Source of the DNA: an uncultured Aquimarina sp.
Lineage (GTDB): Bacteria; Bacteroidota; Bacteroidia; Flavobacteriales; Flavobacteriaceae
Assembly: GCA_947495425.1 (NCBI GenBank)
Contig: CANLYR010000004.1
Location: 1 to 64,000 of the forward strand
Reading direction: 5' to 3'
Length of the DNA stretch: 64,000 bases
Shown in pieces: positions 35,384 through 45,018 of this stretch. The notes beneath the pieces are model-generated. The model saw nothing but the letters and a program-made list of their open reading frames with translations. It did not search any database and was not told the DNA's origin. The first letter of the stretch is position 1; each line of letters begins with the position of its first letter. The translations under genes and the position numbers were made by a program.

Positions 35384-35959
35384 ATGAAAAATTTTATAGG
35401 ATTAGCAACAATTATCCTTTTATTAAGTAGTTGTGATATACAACAAAAAAAAGAAGCAAAGTTACCCGACGTAGATGTAGAAGTTGATACTGAAGCAGGA
35501 CAACTTCCAACGTTTGATGTAGATTGGGCAGATGTTAATGTAGGGACAAGAACCAAGAAAGTTACGATCCCAAAAGTTGTGGTAGTAATGGAAGAAGAAG
35601 AAATTGAAGTGCCTTATATCGATGTCGACATGCCAAACTCTGGAGAGAAAGAAGAATTAACGCTTACGGTTGAAGCCGAAGTGACTGATAAAGAGCACTC
35701 TATTGACATTAAAGAAATTATTGCATCTAATGATAAATTATATGTTATTTCTGAGTTGAAAGAACTAGATACCGATTTGGGTGATAAAAAATTAAGAGTA
35801 TCTGATCGTGTGATCCTTAATGCTCCTGATCTTAATGTAAAACATATTATTATGGGTGAGAAACCAGACAGAGTATTTAATGACCAGTTTAAGTATGTTA
35901 GTGATATTAATGCTTTTAAATCAGGTCTTAAAAAATCTAAAGTGATTTTCACTAAATAA
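35384..35959 (+). CDS. Acidic lipoprotein of unknown function
   Basis: 191 residues with a lipobox: ATIILLLSSC places the lipidated Cys at 17. The mature part is very acidic and Val-rich (DVDVEVDTEAGQLPTFDVDWADVN, then KVVVVMEEEEIEVPYIDVDM), suggesting a beta-rich periplasmic protein. I do not recognise the family. It is a single-gene unit closed by a terminator at 35995-36030 and followed by topoisomerase IB. Confidence 0.75.
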   Translation: MKNFIGLATIILLLSSCDIQQKKEAKLPDVDVEVDTEAGQLPTFDVDWADVNVGTRTKKVTIPKVVVVMEEEEIEVPYIDVDMPNSGEKEELTLTVEAEVTDKEHSIDIKEIIASNDKLYVISELKELDTDLGDKKLRVSDRVILNAPDLNVKHIIMGEKPDRVFNDQFKYVSDINAFKSGLKKSKVIFTK

Positions 35960-35994
35960 TATATCTACTTCCAGATAGATATGGTTAGTTGACT

Positions 35995-36030
35995 AAATGA
36001 CCTCTTTAGATATTTTCGAAGAGGTCATTT
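35995..36030 (+). terminator. Intrinsic terminator after lipoprotein gene
   Basis: 12-bp perfect arms (35995-36006 AAATGACCTCTT, 36019-36030) around a 12-base loop, followed by TTATTATATT. It is 36 bases after the stop codon and 20 bases before the topoisomerase start. Confidence 0.8.
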
Positions 36031-36049
36031 TTATTATATTGTATATTAT

Positions 36050-37147
36050 ATGAACACAGATTTAATAGATCCATCATTTATCACCCAGATTATCAAAACA
36101 CCAGAAACTGTAATTGATAAACTAAATTTGGTGTATGTGAACAATGACAAACTAACCATAATCCGATTAAAAAACAAAAAAGGGTTTCAATATCTTCTCA
36201 ATGGCTCGCCGTTATCAACCAAAAAGGATTTAGAGCGGATAAAAAGTTTAGTAATTCCTCCTGCTTGGAACAATGTTAGGATTGCAGCGCTAGACAACGG
36301 TCATCTACAAGCTGTAGGTAGAGATCTAAAAAACCGTAAGCAGTATAGATATCATCCCTTATGGAACAAAATAAGAAACCAAACCAAATTTTATAAAATG
36401 ACCGCTTTTGGAAGGCAACTTCCAAAGATAAGAAGACAAGTAGACAAAGATCTTGAACAAAAAATTTGGTCAAAAACTAAGGTCTTAGCACTTATCATCA
36501 GGCTAATGGAAGAAACCCATATACGTATCGGTAATGAACAATATGCCAAACGTAATAAAACGTACGGGTTGTCTACATTGCGCACACGGCACGTTAATAT
36601 TGAGAAAGACAAGCTCAAGTTCGAATTTGTAGGTAAAAAAGGAAAAAAGCACTCCGTATCCATACGAAATAAGAAGTTAATTCGCCTTGTTAGTCGTTGC
36701 GAAGAAATACCAGGTTGGGAGTTATTTCAGTATTATGACGAAAAAGGTCAAAAACACAGTATAGAGAGCAGTATGGTGAACGAATACCTGCATAACATCA
36801 GCGGTGATCTCTTTACGGCAAAAGATTTTAGAACCTGGGCGGCAACAACCATATTTTTTGAAACACTCATGGATTTAGGAATTAGTACTAATGAAAAAAA
36901 GACTGATAAAAATATTCTCAAAGCATATGATACTGCTGCTCATAGTTTGGGAAACACAAGAAATGTATGTAGAAAATATTATGTGCATCCTGTAATCGTA
37001 TCTTCTTACAAAAATCAGTCGATTAAAAAGGTATTTGATAAAGTTGATACTTCTTATGAAACAAAAGAGTACTTTACAAATTCAGAACAAGCGATCTTGA
37101 AATTATTAGAGGACTATACACCAACATTTTTAAAAAATATGGAATGA
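36050..37147 (+). CDS. DNA topoisomerase IB (poxvirus/eukaryotic type)
   Basis: 365 residues. Topoisomerase IB domain order: N-terminal domain (1-100), catalytic domain (110-330). Active-site residues visible: Arg159 (HIRIGNEQYA), Lys196 or 197 region in GKKGKK, Arg261 (KDFRTWAATT), and the nucleophile Tyr311 in RKYYVHP. It relaxes supercoils by a 3'-phosphotyrosine intermediate without ATP. Bacterial homologues are compact like this one. It lies in a region of stress and DNA-protection genes (Dps), which may explain its accessory use. Confidence 0.93.
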   Translation: MNTDLIDPSFITQIIKTPETVIDKLNLVYVNNDKLTIIRLKNKKGFQYLLNGSPLSTKKDLERIKSLVIPPAWNNVRIAALDNGHLQAVGRDLKNRKQYRYHPLWNKIRNQTKFYKMTAFGRQLPKIRRQVDKDLEQKIWSKTKVLALIIRLMEETHIRIGNEQYAKRNKTYGLSTLRTRHVNIEKDKLKFEFVGKKGKKHSVSIRNKKLIRLVSRCEEIPGWELFQYYDEKGQKHSIESSMVNEYLHNISGDLFTAKDFRTWAATTIFFETLMDLGISTNEKKTDKNILKAYDTAAHSLGNTRNVCRKYYVHPVIVSSYKNQSIKKVFDKVDTSYETKEYFTNSEQAILKLLEDYTPTFLKNME

Positions 37148-37461
37148 AGTGGTTAAAACTCTTTTGAAACTATCAAAAAATAGTTGTTTTTTGTGCATGC
37201 CAAAGATGATCGCTCTGCATGGAATTGTAACGAAAAAAGAATAAAACAAATATTGAATAAATAATCTTTAGGCAAACGTAAGAAGGATTCTAAAGAAAAA
37301 AGCTTCAAAGTTTTGAAGTTAGCCTCGAATCATTAAAATCTCGGTGGGACTGCCTGAGGCAGAATTATCGAGTAAAAAAATATATTCTGATAAAAGTTGT
37401 GAAACATTTGATAATGAATAAAGTGAATTAAAAACACCTTCAAAATTTAAAATTTTAAAAA
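37148..37461. other. Intergenic region with short palindromes
   Basis: About 310 bases without a gene. A 13-base palindrome CTGCCTGAGGCAG lies at 37350-37362, and a 7-bp stem with 2-base loop at 37303-37318. Neither has a T-run. No promoter match found. Confidence 0.5.
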
Positions 37462-38358
37462 ATGAATGATAAACTTATCAATGCCTGGAATAAAATGTAT
37501 GAAAAACTAGAGTCCTGGCTAGATATTTTGGTAGTGAATCTACCTAATATACTAATTGCAATTTTTGTATTTATCATAGCACTTATTGCATCAAAATACA
37601 TAAGTAAATTAGCACGTAGAATTCTGGACAGAAGTAGACTACAACCTTCGATGAAAAACTTGATTTCTAAGTTCATTTCTATAGCTGTAGTCATCATTGG
37701 GCTATTTTTAATTCTAGGTATTCTTAATCTAGATAAGGCACTCAATACTATTCTTGCCGGTGCAGGAGTGGCAGGTCTTGCTGTTGGTTTAGCACTACAG
37801 GGTGCATTAGCTAATACATACTCTGGGATCATCCTTTCGTACATTAAACATATCAAATTTGGTGATTGGATAGAGACGAATGATATTGAAGGAGAAGTGA
37901 TAGATATCGATCTAAGAGCAGTAACCATAAAACAAGTAGATAATAACTTAGTTTATATTCCTAACAAACTTGTTGTCGACAATCCTATAAAAAATTACTC
38001 TACTACAGCGCAATCGCGTGTGATTTTAGAATGTGGTGTAGGCTACGAATCTGACTTACGCTTTGTTGAAAAATTAACGAAAGAAACAATCGTTACCAAT
38101 TTTGAAGCTGTACAGAAAAAAGATGATGTGTTGTTTTTATGGAGAGCCTTCGGAGACAGTTCTATAAACTATGAACTTCGCTTCTGGATCAACTCTACCT
38201 CTGCTTTAGAGGTCGCCAAAGCAAAAAGTGAAACTATGATGTTAATGAAAGAAGCGTATGATCAAAATAACATTAATATTCCATTCCCAATACGTACCCT
38301 CGATTTCCCTAAAGGTTTTGGGCTAAACAAGGAACCTGAAGAACCAAAAGAAGAATAA
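37462..38358 (+). CDS. MscS-family mechanosensitive channel (copy 2)
   Basis: 298 residues: membrane helices around 27-45, 63-85 and the pore helix (AGAGVAGLAVGLALQGALANTYSG, about 99-122). The beta domain IKFGDWIETNDIEGEVIDI and the conserved VYIPNKLVVDNPIKNYS follow, and FPIRTLDFP closes the C-terminal domain. It is followed by an AI-2E/PerM-type protein after 29 bases on the same strand. Compared with copy 1, the C-terminus ends in a Glu/Pro-rich tail. Confidence 0.92.
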   Translation: MNDKLINAWNKMYEKLESWLDILVVNLPNILIAIFVFIIALIASKYISKLARRILDRSRLQPSMKNLISKFISIAVVIIGLFLILGILNLDKALNTILAGAGVAGLAVGLALQGALANTYSGIILSYIKHIKFGDWIETNDIEGEVIDIDLRAVTIKQVDNNLVYIPNKLVVDNPIKNYSTTAQSRVILECGVGYESDLRFVEKLTKETIVTNFEAVQKKDDVLFLWRAFGDSSINYELRFWINSTSALEVAKAKSETMMLMKEAYDQNNINIPFPIRTLDFPKGFGLNKEPEEPKEE

Positions 38359-38387
38359 AAACAGCTGTCATTAGATAACTATTACAA

Positions 38388-39419
38388 ATGAAAAATATTA
38401 GTCCAAATATTATAAGACAAGTCTTTGTATTATTACTTATCTTCTTGATCGGCGGACTCATCTTTAGAGAAGTACTTCCCTATTTGTCAGGTATCTTAGG
38501 TGCTATTACTATCTATGTTATTTTGCGAAAATGGATGGTATCCCTGGTAAAAAAAGGTTGGAATCCTGATTTTGCAGCAATTACGTTGATGATTGGCTCT
38601 TTTGTAGGTATATTAATGCCTGTTGCAGGAGTTATAATTATGTTGAGTAACAAAATTGGAGATGTAACCAAAAATTCTGAGAAAGTAGTTCTTGCTATAA
38701 AATCACGCATTGATACCTGGGAACATCAATTGGGCTATGATATTAGTGCACAAATAGATGCAGATTCGGTTTCTTTATGGCTCTCTGAGAATTTACAAAA
38801 TTTTGCAGGAGGTACTTTCAATGTATTTATCTCTGTTGGGATCATGTATTTTTTGCTCTACTATATGTTTACCAATCGGAAAAAATTAAGAGAATCTCTT
38901 TTTGATTATATTCCTATTAATGATGAAAATTTGAAAATCATTGGGGATGAGAGTCAAAAAATGGTACGATCTAATGCAGTAGGTATTCCATTGGTAGCTA
39001 TTATACAAGGAATTGTTGCGCTTATAGGCTTTTTAATTTTTGGGATAGAAGATCCCATGTTTTGGTTTGTAATCGTAACGGTAGGCTCCATGATTCCGTT
39101 TATAGGCACACTGATCGCAATATTACCCGTCTTCATCCTTACCCACTCTATAGGAAACACATTTCAAGCTTGGGGAATTTTAATCTATGGTCTGGTTGTT
39201 GTAGGTTCATCGGATAATCTGGTACGATTATTTGTACTGAAACGATTGGATAATGTGCACCCAATCATCACACTAATTGGGGTTATCGTAGGCGTCCCCC
39301 TTTTCGGCTTTATCGGGCTTATTTTTGGTCCGTTGCTTATTAGCTTATTTCTTATAATAGTTCAAATTTACAAATCAGAATACGGTAAACCAAAACCGTT
39401 TGGAGATGAAAAATTATAA
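38388..39419 (+). CDS. AI-2E transporter family (PerM-type) membrane protein
   Basis: 343 residues with about eight membrane helices. The family motif VGSMIPFIGTLIAILPVF near 232-249 and the C-terminal VPLFGFIGLIFGPLLISLF near 306-324 identify the AI-2E/TqsA/PerM family. Members export solutes, sometimes autoinducer-2 or Na+; the specific substrate is unknown. It forms a unit with the MscS gene upstream and fits a role in osmotic or membrane stress. Confidence 0.88.
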   Translation: MKNISPNIIRQVFVLLLIFLIGGLIFREVLPYLSGILGAITIYVILRKWMVSLVKKGWNPDFAAITLMIGSFVGILMPVAGVIIMLSNKIGDVTKNSEKVVLAIKSRIDTWEHQLGYDISAQIDADSVSLWLSENLQNFAGGTFNVFISVGIMYFLLYYMFTNRKKLRESLFDYIPINDENLKIIGDESQKMVRSNAVGIPLVAIIQGIVALIGFLIFGIEDPMFWFVIVTVGSMIPFIGTLIAILPVFILTHSIGNTFQAWGILIYGLVVVGSSDNLVRLFVLKRLDNVHPIITLIGVIVGVPLFGFIGLIFGPLLISLFLIIVQIYKSEYGKPKPFGDEKL

Positions 39420-39563
39420 TATGATGTACTCAATAATTTTGCCACAGGCAGACACAGCGAGATTTTGTACACTAAGACTTGCCAACATAATTATTATAAT
39501 ATCCCATAGGATCGCTCGCAGTTGGCTTATTAATACACACAACCATAGTTAAAAATATATACA

Positions 39564-39992
39564 ATGAAATACACCATAGTTTTAGTAGCCATATTAATTT
39601 CTTCGATGGCAAGTTGCCAATCTAAATCTTCTAAAAAGACACCAGACGAAGTAAAAGAAACTTTTAAACGCATGTATCCCGGTGAGAATGATCCTGATTG
39701 GCATTTGGATAAGAATAATAATTATGAATCTCATTTCAAAATCAAAGGGAAACATTATCGAGCGGATTACAAAGCTTCTGGACAATGGATTGAAACAGAA
39801 TCCAGTATAAAAAAAAGTGATTTGCCTAAAAAAATTAGAAAAAAGATCAAATCCGATTTTGACACTTATAAAATTGTTGAGATTGAAGAAGTAGATCATT
39901 ATGCCAAAGGAAGATTCTACGATGTAGAATTTAAAATTGATGGAAAGAAAAAAGATATAGAATTCGATAAAGACGGTAATATAATTAACTAG
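39564..39992 (+). CDS. PepSY-like periplasmic lipoprotein
   Basis: 142 residues with a signal sequence and lipobox (SSMASC, Cys18). The mature domain (PDEVKETFKRMYPGENDPDWHLDKNNNYESHF, with conserved W and Y) resembles the beta-lactamase-inhibitor/PepSY-like putative proteins of Bacteroidota. Such proteins may bind and inhibit periplasmic proteases or hydrolases; the role here is inference. It stands alone on the plus strand. Confidence 0.8.
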   Translation: MKYTIVLVAILISSMASCQSKSSKKTPDEVKETFKRMYPGENDPDWHLDKNNNYESHFKIKGKHYRADYKASGQWIETESSIKKSDLPKKIRKKIKSDFDTYKIVEIEEVDHYAKGRFYDVEFKIDGKKKDIEFDKDGNIIN

Positions 39993-40727
39993 TATTTCGT
40001 GTTCTTTTTGTTACATCACAACTTCCTTGTCTCAATCTCTGCGAAAAAGAAGTAGATACTCGCTATTCTTCCTTCAGGATTCCTTATTCAGGATTCTTCA
40101 TACGACATTCGCTATGCTTTGTGGTCAGATATAGTTTTTATTTGGTGTAATTGATGCCGCGCGAGTTTAATGAGTTGTTCATTCGGTATATTCCATCATT
40201 ATGATGTATAATGAACAATGTTCTCGGCATATTTGACTACTTTACCCATATAATCGATGATGTAACCGTATATTGGTTACCTTTGCTGGTATACTCCCCT
40301 ATTTATCGTTCTTGCTGGATCATTTTTTAGTTTATCAGATCAAAAGCTACTCAAGCTTTATTTTTTGAATTAATTATTTAGCTCGTAACACTAGTTTATT
40401 TACCCACACATATGCAATTACACTATGATGCTCTTATTCTACACCTATGTAGCATTTTCTTGTTTTCGCCTTTCGGAAAGGAGAGTATTGTTTTAGAAGA
40501 ATTATTATGACAAGATAAAAAGTTATACAAATCGCTAATAAAATCGTTTCCGACTTAAAATTACTCAAATAAAACACCGGTATAAGAAATATTGATTTTT
40601 GCAAATCCCCAAGAAAGGTAGTTTCTTACTTATATTGTCCTGAATATTTAAGAGATATAACTATCTTTAGAAATAATACATAATTATTATGTCGTAGATA
40701 CAGCCATACCGAAAATTAAGATCGATA
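39993..40727. other. Long intergenic region
   Basis: 735 bases between two plus-strand genes. No ORF I would support. Short direct repeats (AGGATTC twice near 40076-40097) and plain AT-rich sequence only. No obvious terminator; a promoter for the 40728 gene should lie at its right end. Confidence 0.5.
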
Positions 40728-41180
40728 ATGAAACTGTCAATTATCCTTACCATAACTGCTTTTTTCGTTTTTATGCTTTCTATTCGGGGGCAAACTCAAA
40801 AGGATTCACTAGACATTAAACAGGTTGCTTTGGATTACATCGAGTCTCAGCATCATGCAAAACCTAAACAATTTGAACGTGCAACTCATCCTAGAATGGT
40901 AAAGAGAACTTTTTGGACAAATAAAAAAACCGGAAAAGAGTATTTGAGAGAAACATTTACCGATGCTATGATTCTGCTTGCCGAAACGTATAACCAAGAT
41001 GGAGATAAGTTTCCGGATAATCCTAAAAAAGAAGTGATCATTCTGGATATTTATAATAAAACTGCTTCGGTGAAATTAATAGCAGACGATTGGATTGATT
41101 ACATGCATATCGTTAACTTGAATGGAAAATGGCAGCTCGTCAATGTATTGTGGCAATTCAACGATTCTAGAAAACATTGA
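40728..41180 (+). CDS. Exported NTF2/lumazine-binding-like protein
   Basis: 150 residues with a signal peptide (MKLSIILTITAFFVFMLSIRG). The mature fold is the SnoaL/NTF2-like type, with KTASVKLIADDWIDYMHIVNLNGKWQLVNVLW near 110-141 matching the putative lumazine-binding family. Most members have no known enzyme activity and may bind a small ligand. It is a single-gene unit. The following 470 bases hold a weak hairpin but no gene. Confidence 0.78.
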   Translation: MKLSIILTITAFFVFMLSIRGQTQKDSLDIKQVALDYIESQHHAKPKQFERATHPRMVKRTFWTNKKTGKEYLRETFTDAMILLAETYNQDGDKFPDNPKKEVIILDIYNKTASVKLIADDWIDYMHIVNLNGKWQLVNVLWQFNDSRKH

Positions 41181-41651
41181 GCCACCGTGCTGAGCTATCG
41201 AGGTATTAGGTACAAGACTGTTTTATTATGAGAATAATCAAAAAAGACTTTTTTCTGGGGTCTTTGTTCTAAAAGTAACAAATAACTTCTTGAACCGGGT
41301 CAAGGAGCATTCTAAAAGAAAAAAGCCTAATATTTAAGGAAATATCAGGCTCTGTCGAAGCTTTCGAATTCGAAGTGCAAAAAGTACACTCAAGATGTAA
41401 AACCAAGGTGTGAAACATAAAAAAACGTACGCTATTCTTTGTTTGAGCGCCTTATCATTATAACACTTTCAGTATTAATTTACCTAACGAATTTATAATC
41501 GTATGAGCTATCAATCAGCATATAAGGCTAAATCTATAGCGATACAGCACATACATACTAAATCATATCTATATTTTTGAATTAACACTTAACATTATCG
41601 AGTATGTGTAGTACATTCTTGATAGCAAATACAAATCAAAACTATAACATT
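41181..41651. other. Intergenic region with imperfect hairpin
   Basis: About 470 bases. A hairpin with one mismatch in 12-bp arms is at 41324-41351, next to a CTTCG-rich palindromic stretch. It resembles debris of a dispersed repeat. No gene found. Confidence 0.5.
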
Positions 41652-41804
41652 ATGAAAAATCTTATTTGGTTATTAGTAGTTATTTTACTCATTGGGTGGG
41701 TATTGGGGTACTTTGTATTCCCTATGGGTAATTTGATACACATCTTACTGGTTATTGCGGTAATAGCGATTATCTATAGACTTGCCACAGGAAGAAAATT
41801 ATAG
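41652..41804 (+). CDS. Lmo0937-like small membrane protein
   Basis: 50 residues from ATG 41652; a longer in-frame reading from 41604 adds residues that do not belong to the family. Two hydrophobic segments (NLIWLLVVILLIGWVLGYFVF near 3-23 and LIHILLVIAVIAIIYRL near 28-44) with a basic end (ATGRKL). The pattern matches lmo0937-type small stress membrane proteins. Several such small membrane genes are scattered through this window. Confidence 0.8.
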   Translation: MKNLIWLLVVILLIGWVLGYFVFPMGNLIHILLVIAVIAIIYRLATGRKL

Positions 41805-42105
41805 CTTCTTCGGTATTTAACTATATTACTAACAAGCACACTCGGCTTAATACATAGTGCTGAATACTAATGTAATGCATCAGATTATTATCATGAATGA
41901 TATATCGATTACTATCAATATTATCGTTTTAATCTGATGCTCTGCTGTGTGATCTCACTAAAACTATCAATTACCACAAATCTTTTTGATAAAAAATTGA
42001 AAATAGAAGGGTTGTTAGTTTTTATTCACAACTGATGGATTTCATTATTAAATTACGCAAAGAAAGAGTACTACAATATATCTACCTCACAATAAAATTA
42101 CGTTC
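41805..42105. other. Intergenic region upstream of dikinase operon
   Basis: About 300 bases with no gene found. It should hold the promoter of the exported dikinase-hydrolase operon beginning at 42106. I see no strong TAnnTTTG match. Confidence 0.45.
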
Positions 42106-45015
42106 ATGCAAAAACAGCTATATTTCGTCTTAATGTTGATAATATGCTTCACTACACTCCAAGGTCAAGACATTCCAGTATTAAAAATTAAAAAGCAGAT
42201 CGAAGATTACAAAACTGATCGCAGAGGTCCTTATTACCGTATAAAATGGTTTTGTAAAGATGGCTCTATAAGAGAGCCAAGAGATCCATGTCCTGATGCT
42301 ATTGGCGGTGGTATACAACATGCAAGTTATAAAGATGAAGTTAAGGAACTGCAAAAAAAACACCACATCTTTTTTGGAGAAATCCTTGCACACACCAATC
42401 CGAAAGACTTTTGGGATGCATCTAATCATCAAAGTCGTTTAAAGCAATATCAAATCGGTAAATATCTAGCAAGTATAGATAATGGTTGGATTTTGAGAAA
42501 AGGTCAGTATTATCGGGGAGCTGTCCAATCAGAAGATGAAGAAGAATGGGGTTTAAATTTTTATAAGTGGCTACTAAAAGATGATAAAAAATTACAAAAA
42601 AACTACTTCTTGATCTTACAATCGCTAAGAGACATCCCACATAACGGTGATAATAACTTGGCACAACAAATGAGGAGCCAGTCTAAGATCATAGCAGAAG
42701 AATATCCAGAATTTATGGATGCAAGGATCAAAATACATGGTAAACCCGATAAAACTGATATCAAACTTGTCGCTAGTTTTCTTGAAGAACATAACAATAA
42801 ACTTTCAACTGAACTCAAAAAAGAGTTCAATGCATTGAATACAACACTACAACAATTCTATGCACCAGTAGAGATAAGTACCTTGAAACAAGAAATCTCA
42901 AAGATTACTACAGCTGACACTCTAAAAACAACATTACTTTCCTTCTTAGATCAATATCAAAACTATACTTCAAGCAAAGATATAGTTTCATCTATATCAG
43001 ATATATTATGCACTATACGCAAAAATATTGCTGAAGTTTCTGGTAGTAATGATCGATTAATAGTATTAGATTTTTCGAATACATTAGAGCGTATAGCTTT
43101 AAAAAACGTGCAACAATGGAATCCCGATTCCTTAGAAACTCTATTACAAAAAACATATACACTAAGCTATATTGCTGCTGGTACCGGAATGGTCGAGATG
43201 TGGGAATGGGAAACAGTATCAGCCGAGCTGCAATCTTATCTTTCCAAAAAAGAAATGACCATAGCAGAACTCAATACATTCTTAAGAATCTCTCGTGGTA
43301 TCGTAGAATGGAGTACTGCCATGGTAAAATCGAATTATCAGGAAGTTGTTGATACTTATACACTTTTTGAGCCAAAGGCATATGGTTTTATCGATGATAG
43401 AATACGGTCTTCTGTAGCTTTAAGTCTAGGAGAGTCGGTTGGTAAATTAGGGGATTTTATTGCCTTAGAATCATCATTAACAAATAAAGTGATGAATATT
43501 GAACCTCAAACTAGTATAAGAGGTCTTAATCCTGGTTTTGCATTTGGAACTTTGATCGTTGTAAAAGGATCGCCAGAACGTGTTGATGTAAACACCGAAA
43601 ATATTTACGTTTTTGAGAAGCCACCATCAGACTTGAAACCTGTTGCTGGTATCATGACCGTTTCTGAAGGTAATTTGGTGTCACATGTACAATTACTTGC
43701 TAGAAATTTGGGAATTCCAAACGCTGCGCTTTCTAATAAAAACCTTAACGATTTGTTACCGTTCAATGGACAAAAAGTATTTTATGCAGTTTCCGATAGC
43801 GGAAATGTAATACTCAAAGCTGAAGATGAAATGACTAGTACTGAATTGGCTCTTTTCACCAAAAAAGAGCGGAATACCCATAAAATCACTGTGCCTGTAG
43901 ATCAAATTAGACTAGAGCAAACCCATATTGTGGATATGTCAAAGATAAATGCAAGCGATTCTGGTAAACTTTGCGGACCCAAAGCTGCTAACCTTGGTCA
44001 GCTAAAATCAATGTTTCCTGATCAAGTTGTAAATGGCCTGGTTATTCCTTTTGGTATTTTCAGAAAGCATATGGATCAAAAAATGTCGAACGTAGATGAA
44101 ACGTACTGGAAATTTTTAGAAAAAACCTTTTCTGAAGCCGATACGATGCGCAAAAATAATAGTACAGAAAAAGAGATAGAAAAATATCAACTGAAGCAGT
44201 TGAAAATCTTAAGGGAAGAAATTATCAATATTCCTTTGGAAAAAGAGTTTATTGCCGAATTGAGAAGTGAATTTAACAATGTATTTGGCAGTACTATTGG
44301 AAACATTCCTGTATTTCTAAGAAGTGATACTAATATGGAAGATCTCGAAGAATTCACCGGAGCAGGACTCAACCTTACCGTGTTTAATATACTATCAGAA
44401 GATGAAATCGTTAAGGGTATAAAAAAAGTCTGGGCATCGCCTTATACAGAACGAAGTTTTAAATGGAGGCAGCAATATTTATTAAATCCTGAAAATGTTT
44501 TTCCATCCATATTAATCATCCCCAGTGTAGATGTAGATTATTCTGGAGTGATGATTACCAAAGGAATCAATATCGGAGCTGATGAGGATCTCACAGTGGC
44601 ATTTAGCAGAGGTGCCGGCGGTGCTGTAGAAGGTCAGTCTGCCGAAACACGTTTAATAACAGCTTCTAACGATATGCTGTTAGCACCCGCGAGACAATCA
44701 CATTTTATTAGGTTGCCAGCTACAGGAGGGACTTCAAAAAAATATACTTCTTTTGAAAATGCTATACTCAACAATAAAAACATTACAGATCTTAGAAAAA
44801 TAGCACAAAAAATAAGGGATGAAATTCCTAAGAAAACAAATTCAGAATATACAGGAGCATATGATGTAGAACTTGGTTTTGAAAATGATAAATTATGGTT
44901 ATTTCAAATCCGTCCGTTTGTAGAAAACAAAAAGGCTAAAACTTCGTCTTACTTGTCTTCTATTTCTCCCAAGATTCCATACACTAAAAAAATTACAGCA
45001 TCAACAAAATTATAA
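42106..45015 (+). CDS. Exported PEP-synthase/dikinase-like ATP-grasp protein
   Basis: 969 residues with a signal peptide (MQKQLYFVLMLIICFTTLQGQ, cleaved near 20-21), so it leaves the cytoplasm. Residues 22-460 are a region without recognised domains. A swivelling phosphohistidine domain follows at about 470-580, with His527 in SEGNLVSHVQLLARNLGIPNA. A PPDK-N/ATP-grasp domain occupies 615-940: GPKAANLGQLK (624-634), RSDTNMEDLEEFTGAGL (739-755) and the metal-binding end EL...LWLFQIRPF (922-938). The His-before-ATP-grasp order is that of alpha-glucan water dikinases, not of PEP synthase. ATP is needed but is absent from periplasm unless supplied. The hydrolase gene starts 3 bases after its stop. 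Confidence 0.85.
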   Translation: MQKQLYFVLMLIICFTTLQGQDIPVLKIKKQIEDYKTDRRGPYYRIKWFCKDGSIREPRDPCPDAIGGGIQHASYKDEVKELQKKHHIFFGEILAHTNPKDFWDASNHQSRLKQYQIGKYLASIDNGWILRKGQYYRGAVQSEDEEEWGLNFYKWLLKDDKKLQKNYFLILQSLRDIPHNGDNNLAQQMRSQSKIIAEEYPEFMDARIKIHGKPDKTDIKLVASFLEEHNNKLSTELKKEFNALNTTLQQFYAPVEISTLKQEISKITTADTLKTTLLSFLDQYQNYTSSKDIVSSISDILCTIRKNIAEVSGSNDRLIVLDFSNTLERIALKNVQQWNPDSLETLLQKTYTLSYIAAGTGMVEMWEWETVSAELQSYLSKKEMTIAELNTFLRISRGIVEWSTAMVKSNYQEVVDTYTLFEPKAYGFIDDRIRSSVALSLGESVGKLGDFIALESSLTNKVMNIEPQTSIRGLNPGFAFGTLIVVKGSPERVDVNTENIYVFEKPPSDLKPVAGIMTVSEGNLVSHVQLLARNLGIPNAALSNKNLNDLLPFNGQKVFYAVSDSGNVILKAEDEMTSTELALFTKKERNTHKITVPVDQIRLEQTHIVDMSKINASDSGKLCGPKAANLGQLKSMFPDQVVNGLVIPFGIFRKHMDQKMSNVDETYWKFLEKTFSEADTMRKNNSTEKEIEKYQLKQLKILREEIINIPLEKEFIAELRSEFNNVFGSTIGNIPVFLRSDTNMEDLEEFTGAGLNLTVFNILSEDEIVKGIKKVWASPYTERSFKWRQQYLLNPENVFPSILIIPSVDVDYSGVMITKGINIGADEDLTVAFSRGAGGAVEGQSAETRLITASNDMLLAPARQSHFIRLPATGGTSKKYTSFENAILNNKNITDLRKIAQKIRDEIPKKTNSEYTGAYDVELGFENDKLWLFQIRPFVENKKAKTSSYLSSISPKIPYTKKITASTKL

Positions 45016-45018
45016 ACT

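Noticed and set aside
37350..37362. CTGCCTGAGGCAG palindrome as a regulator site
   Set aside because: A single 13-base palindrome without context or a second copy is not enough to call an operator.
41604..41651. Longer start for the lmo0937-like protein
   Set aside because: The added 16 residues are not in the family, and the ATG at 41652 gives the expected length.
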